Below are positions 1-5,637 of a stretch of 5,637 nucleotides of DNA, one piece after another (positions within the stretch are counted from its first letter, which is position 1; every line of letters begins with the position of its first letter). Location: the NCBI GenBank assembly GCA_002343505.1, contig DDQZ01000016.1:186-5822 (forward strand), written 5' to 3'. This stretch comes from Verrucomicrobiaceae bacterium UBA2429. GTDB lineage: Bacteria; Verrucomicrobiota; Verrucomicrobiia; Verrucomicrobiales; Verrucomicrobiaceae. The translations under genes and the position numbers were made by a program. The notes beneath the pieces were generated by a model. It was not told where the DNA came from, ran no database searches, and worked only from the letters and a program-made list of their open reading frames with translations.

Positions 1-1
1 C

Positions 2-2398
<2,397 letters not shown>

Positions 2399-2414
2399 CA
2401 AGCATCTTAAATCT

Positions 2415-2418
2415 GAGG
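2415..2418 (+). promoter_or_regulatory. Candidate ribosome binding site for the membrane protein gene
   Basis: A GAGG core lies 11 nt before the ATG at 2430. It supports that start over upstream in-frame codons, which would lie inside the end of carB. The spacing is slightly long. No promoter is evident in the 31-nt gap after carB and no terminator hairpin is visible there, so read-through from carB is likely. Confidence 0.5.
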
Positions 2419-2429
2419 TCAAAATCATC

Positions 2430-3632
2430 ATGCGCGCGATTCGACTTTTGCCCCTCACTTGGATTGGCCCAGTTCTGCTATACTTGGCTCTTTATTGGTG
2501 GTTCGTGCCAGCATCAATGCGGTTGCCCATCCCTTTGTGTAACCCGTCTTGGTGGATGAAGTTTGTGATTGCACTGCCGGCTCTTGCTAGCGTTTTCATC
2601 TCTAAACTTTCGGCAGAGGCCCTTTTTTCGTGTCTGCCGGTTGTCTGGGTCAATCGTTTTCATCGCATTGTAGCGCCAACATCCTTTGTGCTTAGCCTAT
2701 TGATGGGGTTTTTCGTCTTGCGACTTTTCTCGCCTCTAATTGGAATCGACGCCCCCTCACCACAATTTGTAGCAATGACGTTTGGAGGATTGATAGCTTT
2801 TGCCTGGCTACAAACGTTGAAGGGGGCGTCAGGAATTTTTGCCAAAGTTGACAGCCATCGACGCAAATCAAACGCGGTGGTGGGGCCGACCGCACAGGAA
2901 TTGCTCGAGTCTGATCCCCGTGCTCCAATTCTGTATCTTCGATCCTTTCAAAATGAGCGAGCAAAGGCCACTACTCTCGGCCGATTTAGCTACCTCAGAA
3001 CTGGCACACAAGGTTTTTATTTATTTGCTCGTCGGCCAACCGATTTTGGTAGGTTTTTTCGAAAGGCCCTTGCGAGGGAATATAAAAGAAAACTACTGGA
3101 TTCCAACCGATCGGTTCACGATGAGCAAATGCTCTTCGCGGAATATTTTTCAGACTTCGGACCCTATGTCGCCATCGGACGACCGGGCGAATCATTCGAA
3201 TCTATGGATCTCGGGGCGGCGAAATTATATGTGCCCGATGATTCCTGGCGGGATAAAGTTATTGAGTTGATCGAGGCTTCTGGAGCTGTCGTTTTGGAGG
3301 CAGCAGCATCTGAAGGTCTCGCATGGGAAATTCGCGAGATTGTTGGTCGCCTTGATCCAGAACGTCTTCTGATCATCCTTCCTCGCAATGGTGCGGAGTA
3401 TCGGGAGTTTTGTATTTTTGCCGAAGGTGTCTTCCCTCATCCCATGCCTGTCGAAATACCCACTACTCGACTTCTCATGTTTGAAGCTGATTGGACTCCC
3501 ATTTCTTTGGAAGATGGTGTCCCGATTGTTGAGGATGCAGTAGCCCCTTTTATGGCCCGCCTGACCGGAACCGGAGAAACAGCAAGACAAACCGAAACAG
3601 AGTCAAAGGCCGATGTGAATAGGGGTAAGTGA
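2430..3632 (+). CDS. Membrane-anchored protein with TIR/deoxyribosyltransferase-like C-terminal domain, function unknown
   Basis: A 400-residue protein starting at the ATG at 2430, 31 nt after carB. The first ~130 residues hold about four hydrophobic segments (near 8-26, 43-60, 81-103 and 112-130). A basic linker (~141-147) leads to a soluble domain at ~165-320. Visible motifs are 'APILYLRSFQNE' (165-176), 'FGPYVAIGRPGE' (243-254), 'AAKLYVPDDSWRDKV' (263-277), 'AVVLEAAASEGLAWEIREI' (286-304) and 'ERLLIILP' (311-318). The alternating hydrophobic strands and the Ser/Gly...Trp-Glu-Ile segment (S294, W299, E300) recall the catalytic-Glu helix of nucleoside 2-deoxyribosyltransferases and TIR NADases. 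I recall similar unnamed membrane proteins in other bacteria but cannot name a family. The C-terminal ~20 residues are polar and probably disordered. Codon use is clearly more AT-rich than in carB, which fits horizontal acquisition. The ORF is sound; the enzymatic role is inference. Confidence 0.85.
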   Translation: MRAIRLLPLTWIGPVLLYLALYWWFVPASMRLPIPLCNPSWWMKFVIALPALASVFISKLSAEALFSCLPVVWVNRFHRIVAPTSFVLSLLMGFFVLRLFSPLIGIDAPSPQFVAMTFGGLIAFAWLQTLKGASGIFAKVDSHRRKSNAVVGPTAQELLESDPRAPILYLRSFQNERAKATTLGRFSYLRTGTQGFYLFARRPTDFGRFFRKALAREYKRKLLDSNRSVHDEQMLFAEYFSDFGPYVAIGRPGESFESMDLGAAKLYVPDDSWRDKVIELIEASGAVVLEAAASEGLAWEIREIVGRLDPERLLIILPRNGAEYREFCIFAEGVFPHPMPVEIPTTRLLMFEADWTPISLEDGVPIVEDAVAPFMARLTGTGETARQTETESKADVNRGK

Positions 3633-3667
3633 ATCCTGTTGCAAGACTCCAACCATTCAGACCTTCG

Positions 3668-3747
3668 CCACCTTCCGCCTCGCCGATTCGCTGCCGCGTG
3701 AACTCCTCGACGACTGGCTTCGCGCGCATCCTTCGCTGAACCTTCGG
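3668..3747 (+). pseudogene. RAYT N-terminal fragment, copy 1
   Basis: In one frame this reads 'ATFRLADSLPRELLDDWLRAHPSLNLRE', matching the N-terminus of the longer transposase remnant that follows. It then runs into the G-rich repeat (reading as Gly/Asn) and never reaches the HUH domain. No start codon with a ribosome binding site is seen directly upstream. It begins about 35 nt after the stop of the membrane protein gene. It is a remnant of about 27 codons and is not expected to make a product. Confidence 0.7.
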
Positions 3748-3889
3748 GAAAACGGGGGAAACGGGGGAAACGGGGTCAGTGTGCAAAGAATTGACAAACC
3801 ACACGCTTCACACCTTCCGCCTCGCCGATTCGCTGCCGCGTGAACTCCTCGACGACTGGCTTCGCGCTCATCCTTCGCTGAAGCTTCGG
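3671..3889 (+). repeat. 142-bp-unit tandem duplication of a RAYT 5' segment
   Basis: The 77-bp segment at 3671-3747 recurs at 3813-3889 with only two mismatches, giving a unit of 142 bp. Each copy encodes 'TFRLADSLPRELLDDWLRAHPSL', the start of a REP-associated transposase. The two copies are separated by a G-rich run (3746-3775) and a short unique stretch holding GTCAGTGTGCAAAG. The third related copy near 5234 lacks the 'catccttcgctgaa' tail shared by these two, so they share a more recent ancestor. Confidence 0.85.
3746..3775 (+). repeat. G-rich 9-bp tandem repeat with G-quadruplex pattern
   Basis: Four G-runs of 3, 5, 5 and 4 bases are separated by AAAAC, AAAC and AAAC. The unit GGGGGAAAC occurs twice in full, with degenerate units at both ends. 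The layout satisfies the usual rule for an intramolecular G-quadruplex (four runs of at least three G, loops of seven or fewer). It lies between the two tandem RAYT 5' copies. Formation in the cell is not shown. Confidence 0.7.
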
Positions 3890-3898
3890 AGACCAAGC
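3868..3898 (+). other. 31-bp frameshifting insertion in the RAYT remnant
   Basis: Compared with the copy near 5234, where 'cgcgc' runs straight into 'ccgcgagg', this copy has 31 extra bases. 31 is not a multiple of three, so the N-terminal 'FRLADSL...LDDW' and the following 'EAFLAANPPPWDD' fall into different frames. The first ~22 bases also occur in copy 1 (from 3726), so the insertion predates the tandem duplication. Alternatively, the copy near 5234 carries a deletion. Confidence 0.6.
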
Positions 3899-3903
3899 CC
3901 GCG

Positions 3904-3998
3904 AGGCCTTCCTCGCTGCGAATCCGCCGCCGTGGGACGACATCACCGAAGCATGCTACCACGTCCCGTTCTCCGACAAGCTCGACGAACACCTCGAC
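3904..3998 (+). repeat. RAYT 'EAFLAANPPPWDD' segment, direct repeat A
   Basis: This 95-bp segment encodes 'EAFLAANPPPWDDITEACYHVPFSDKLDEHLD'. It recurs at 4294-4388 (10 mismatches in 95) and, over its first 86 bp, at 5294-5379 (4 mismatches). All three lie on the + strand. This copy is in the family's expected position in the transposase remnant. Confidence 0.85.
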
Positions 3999-4293
3999 GC
4001 TGCGCACGGCTCCTACGCCTTGCGTGATCCACGCCTCGCCCCAATCGTCGCCGACCGCCTCCATCACTTCGACGGCCAGCGCTACGGCCTCTGGAGCGAC
4101 GTCATCATGCCCAATCACGTCCATGCGCTCTTCACCCTCCGCGATGGCGAATCCCTCCCCGACACGCTCCAAGGCTGGAAAGGCGTTTCAAGCCGTCTCT
4201 TCCACCAAACCGGCCTCAGCGCCCTGAATCCCATCTGGCAGCCCGATGACTTCGCCCGCCTCATCCGCAGTCCCGAGCTCTTCAGCACCGTGA

Positions 4294-4388
4294 AGGCCTT
4301 CCTCGCCGCGAATCCACAGCCATGGGACGACCTCACCGAAGCCTGCCACCACATCCCGTTCTTCGACAACCTCGACGAACACCTCGAC
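4294..4388 (+). repeat. RAYT 'EAFLAANPPPWDD' segment, direct repeat B (displaced)
   Basis: It repeats 3904-3998 at an offset of 390 bp, exactly 130 codons, so it is fused in frame to the RAYT body. It encodes 'KAFLAANPQPWDDLTEACHHIPFFDNLDEHLD' and takes the place of the helix holding the nucleophilic tyrosine. It ends about 43 bp before the stop of the convergent NTase gene and so marks the left flank of that module. Confidence 0.85.
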
Positions 4389-4396
4389 AACATGAT

Positions 4397-4416
4397 GGAC
4401 GCGGCACAGCGCGTCC
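4397..4416 (-). terminator. GC hairpin just after the NTase gene, possible weak terminator
   Basis: A perfect 7-bp inverted repeat (GGACGCG / CGCGTCC) with a 6-nt loop lies about 14 nt beyond the NTase stop in the direction of its transcription. No T-run follows on the minus strand, so it lacks the second half of an intrinsic terminator. It may instead shape the transcript end or be incidental. Confidence 0.3.
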
Positions 4417-4430
4417 CTGCCACGTCTGGT

Positions 4431-4982
4431 TCAGGGCGGAGGCGGATTGTCACGATGCCCTTTCATGGCACGCTCGAGGGCGGAGGGCAGCGGTTGGGCG
4501 TTTGCGGCGGCATACACACGGGCGAACTCCTCCAGCAGTTCCATGTCCACGAGGTCTTTCTTGCGGTTGGAGGCTTTCTTGCTGGCAATGATGTCGCGCA
4601 GATGGGCCACGGGGAAGATGTCTTCCATGATGCGACGAGATTTCGCGGCAGTGAAGGACTCGATGCCGTCAGGAGCGTGGATGATGTCCACATCGAAAGG
4701 ACCGTCTTTGATTTGCACGAAATCCTTGCCGGTGAGCAGGGCTTGCTCGGTGTCTGTGTCGATCTTGAAGTCGAGATCACGCAGGGCGGCAATGCATCGG
4801 CGGGCATTTTCAACGTCCTTGGGAGCGAAGAGGTCGAGATCGAGCGTGGTGCCGGGATAGCCAAGGAGGATCGCGCCTGCTTTGCCGAGAAAAAGATAGT
4901 CAGCCCCATGCTGTGCCAGCGCTTCCGCAAGCTCCCGGGCCTGGGCGAGTTCAAACTTGGGAGTCCCTTTAAGCTCGTCCAT
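4431..4982 (-). CDS. Nucleotidyltransferase-fold protein (MNT / AbiEii-like), probable module toxin or modifier
   Basis: This 183-residue protein reads from an ATG at 4982; a GTG at 5012 would add ten residues. The pol-beta-type nucleotidyltransferase pattern is visible: 'YLFLGKAGAILLGYPGTTLDLDLF' split by the usual motifs, with G33 in a variant of the h-G-G/S turn (here Gly-Lys), the metal-binding D48-x-D50 pair, and a third acid at D97 or D99 in 'FDVDIIHAP'. The C-terminal 'DIIASKKASNRKKDLVDMELL' segment (130-150) is typical of small NTases related to AbiEii/MntA. These proteins transfer nucleotides to a partner or RNA, often within toxin-antitoxin pairs. The gene overlaps the small upstream gene by 14 nt (44 nt with the GTG), implying translational coupling. 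Neither start has a clear Shine-Dalgarno sequence. The fold is fairly sure; the substrate and the toxin role are inference. Confidence 0.82.
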   Translation of the reverse strand: MDELKGTPKFELAQARELAEALAQHGADYLFLGKAGAILLGYPGTTLDLDLFAPKDVENARRCIAALRDLDFKIDTDTEQALLTGKDFVQIKDGPFDVDIIHAPDGIESFTAAKSRRIMEDIFPVAHLRDIIASKKASNRKKDLVDMELLEEFARVYAAANAQPLPSALERAMKGHRDNPPPP

Positions 4983-5175
4983 AGCCGAGGTAAGAGGGCT
5001 GATGCTGCTCACACCAAGCGCGATACTCGCTCATTGTGGCAAAGGAACGATTGGCATGGTCCCGGTCACGAACACGCACGAAGCCATACTTCAAGCGAAC
5101 GCTCAGCGGGCGCTGCATCTGACGTCGGCATTGCTCGCGCCAGAGTTGGAGAGTTTCGTCATTCGTCTGCGGCAT
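4969..5175 (-). CDS. Small basic protein (68 aa) coupled to the NTase gene, possible antitoxin or partner
   Basis: A 68-residue frame runs from an ATG at 5175 to a TAA at 4969-4971. AAGG sits 7 nt upstream, a usable ribosome binding site. The protein is rich in Arg, Gln and Trp: 'LWREQCRRQMQRPLSVRL' near the N-terminus (~10-27), then 'FVRVRDRDHANRSF' (~32-45) and 'EYRAWCEQHQPSYLGYG' (~50-66). No membrane segment or signal peptide is seen. I do not recognise a named family. Its stop lies inside the start of the NTase gene (overlap 14 or 44 nt), the layout of a two-gene module in which the smaller first gene is commonly the antitoxin or substrate partner. That role is inferred from arrangement only. 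A shadow frame is possible, but the ribosome binding site and the overlap argue for a real gene. Confidence 0.65.
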   Translation of the reverse strand: MPQTNDETLQLWREQCRRQMQRPLSVRLKYGFVRVRDRDHANRSFATMSEYRAWCEQHQPSYLGYGRA

Positions 5176-5182
5176 GGGGGGA

Positions 5183-5186
5183 CCTT
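5183..5186 (-). promoter_or_regulatory. Ribosome binding site of the 68-aa gene
   Basis: On the minus strand AAGG ends 7 nt before the ATG at 5175, a normal Shine-Dalgarno spacing. It is the only credible ribosome binding site of the two-gene module and supports translation starting here, with the NTase following by coupling. No convincing -35/-10 pair was found upstream. Confidence 0.45.
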
Positions 5187-5233
5187 AATACGGCTGATAA
5201 AACCGGCAAGCACGGACTCATCCCTCTCCTTCA

Positions 5234-5379
5234 CCTTCCGCCTCGCCGATTCGCTGCTGCGTGAACTCCTCGACCACTGGCATCGCGCCCGCGAGGCCTT
5301 CCTCGCCGCGAATCCGCCGCCGTGGGACGACATCACCGAAGCCTGCTACCACGGCCCATTCTCCGACAAGCTCGACGAA
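5234..5379 (+). pseudogene. RAYT N-terminal fragment, copy without the 31-bp insertion
   Basis: In a single frame this reads 'TFRLADSLLRELLDHWHRAREAFLAANPPPWDDITEACYHGPFSDKLDE', about 49 codons. It joins smoothly the two parts that are frameshifted in the 3779-4388 remnant, so it best represents the ancestral N-terminus. Similarity stops at 5379, and the sequence after it ('SVSVASYPIYAFTL...') is unrelated to the family. There is no HUH motif, so it cannot be active. It lies upstream of the minus-strand two-gene module and forms its right flank, with direct repeat B on the left. Confidence 0.75.
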
Positions 5380-5405
5380 TCCGTCTCCGTCGCGTCCTAC
5401 CCGAT

Positions 5406-5591
5406 CTACGCCTTCACCTTGACTAGCTTGGCAGTTTTTGCACGGGGGCGGCGCTTTCTGGGCTCCGGGAGGAGAAACTTGAACTTGTGACCGATCATCG
5501 GCGGATGCTGGGCTTCGACTTCCCACATTTCACGCATCCAGTCCGAGATATGGGTCTGAATCAGCGGCTCAAAAGTGTCGGCTTTTTTCAT
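5406..5591 (-). CDS. Small hypothetical protein (61 aa) with basic C-terminus
   Basis: From the ATG at 5591 to the TAG at 5406-5408 the frame encodes 61 residues: an acidic/amphipathic first half ('FEPLIQTHISDWMREMWEVE', ~7-26), then 'HPPMIGHKFKFLLPEPRKRR' (~29-48) and a Lys/Arg-rich tail ending 'KLVKVKA'. No family is recognised. The codons look like those of a normal gene. No Shine-Dalgarno sequence precedes the ATG, and the frame stays open upstream to the window edge, so the true start may lie outside. It begins only a few dozen bases past the end of the last RAYT fragment and points toward it, on the same strand as the NTase module. The basic tail could bind nucleic acid; this is a guess. 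Confidence 0.45.
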   Translation of the reverse strand: MKKADTFEPLIQTHISDWMREMWEVEAQHPPMIGHKFKFLLPEPRKRRPRAKTAKLVKVKA

Positions 5592-5637
5592 GGCTTGGAG
5601 GTTGGTTTGTAGATAAAGTGTCTGTCCCGAATGGCAC

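Larger units (their letters stand above)
3779..4388 (+). pseudogene. REP-associated tyrosine transposase (Y1/HUH, IS200-like) remnant, frameshifted and missing its catalytic end
   Basis: RAYTs are single-domain HUH nucleases that act on palindromic REP DNA. A GTG at 3779 opens 'MCKELTNHTLHTFRLADSLPRELLDDWLRAHPSLKLRR'. The frame then shifts at a 31-bp insertion (3868-3898, compared with the copy near 5234) and the protein resumes in another frame from ~3897: 'AREAFLAANPPPWDDITEACYHVPFSDKLDEHLDAAHGSYALRDPRL'. The HUH motif 'MPNHVHALF' has its histidines at 4116-4118 and 4122-4124. It is followed by 'GWKGVSSRLFHQTGL' and 'IWQPDDFARLIRS', usual for the family. Where relatives have the catalytic tyrosine ('xYIxxNPxKAGL'), this copy reads 'KAFLAANPQPWDD' from 4293, a second copy of its own N-terminal segment. 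With the frameshift and no Tyr helix it should be inactive. The open frame continues to 5264 only by chance, antisense to the NTase gene. Confidence 0.8.

Noticed and set aside
2839..3270. 143-residue + strand frame inside the membrane protein gene
   Set aside because: It overlaps the 400-residue gene in another frame and shows no coherent motifs. The longer frame has membrane helices and conserved-looking Rossmann motifs.
3746..3775. CRISPR-like array
   Set aside because: The repeat unit is only 9 bp and is directly tandem with no spacers, so this is a G-rich microsatellite and not CRISPR.
3791..3820. Perfect TTGACA (-35-like) at 3791-3796 before the RAYT remnant
   Set aside because: No -10-like hexamer occurs at 16-18 nt spacing (the region reads into cttccg), and the site lies inside the proposed coding start, so a sigma-70-type promoter is not supported.
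4982..5012. GTG at 5012 as the preferred start of the NTase
   Set aside because: Neither start has a clear ribosome binding site. The ATG at 4982 gives a length and N-terminus that fit small NTases and a short overlap with the upstream gene, so it was preferred, but the GTG is not excluded.
4020..5264. Apparent 414-residue + strand reading frame
   Set aside because: Only the part up to about 4388 resembles a RAYT. The remainder is antisense to the NTase and its partner and has no family-like motifs. The start at 4020 is a TTG inside the transposase domain, not a true start.
3633..5637. tRNA or rRNA gene in the accessory region
   Set aside because: No cloverleaf-like arm pattern, T-loop (GGTTCGA-type) in the right context or rRNA-like sequence was seen on either strand.

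Overview
The window comes from a GC-rich bacterium. The carB codon choice (mostly C/G-ending), a TIR/deoxyribosyltransferase-like membrane protein and a degraded REP-associated tyrosine transposase (RAYT) of the 'FRLADSL...PPPWDD' kind together suggest a Verrucomicrobiota-like or Planctomycetota-like chromosome. That placement is an inference from the general look of the proteins, not a search result.

Left part (2-2398, + strand): the C-terminal ~798 residues of CarB, the large subunit of carbamoyl-phosphate synthetase. It is an essential-type housekeeping gene and its motifs are intact. It carries two oddities: an AT-richer, differently coded island over the oligomerization domain (about 389-660), and an extra low-complexity stretch of about 23 residues inside the second ATP-grasp domain (about 1346-1417).

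Middle (2430-3632, + strand): 31 nt after carB, a 400-residue protein of different base composition. It has about four N-terminal membrane helices and a cytosolic Rossmann-like domain whose 'SEGLAWEI' segment resembles the catalytic-Glu motif of nucleoside 2-deoxyribosyltransferases and TIR-type NAD hydrolases. It is the best candidate in the window for an undescribed activity.

Right part (3633-5637): a decayed mobile-element region. The 5' end of one RAYT gene occurs several times as short direct repeats (3671, 3813, 3904, 4294, 5234, 5294). One longer copy keeps the HUH motif but is frameshifted by a 31-bp insertion. At its 3' end the segment that should hold the catalytic tyrosine is replaced by a second copy of the gene's own N-terminal segment. 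A 142-bp tandem duplication contains a G-rich run with the pattern of an intramolecular G-quadruplex.

Between two of these RAYT fragments lies a compact minus-strand pair: a 68-residue basic protein overlapping a nucleotidyltransferase-fold protein (NTase). The arrangement resembles a toxin-antitoxin or MNT-type module. A 61-residue minus-strand reading frame of unknown function follows the last fragment. In short, a conserved housekeeping gene borders a small accessory island in which passenger genes alternate with RAYT remnants.
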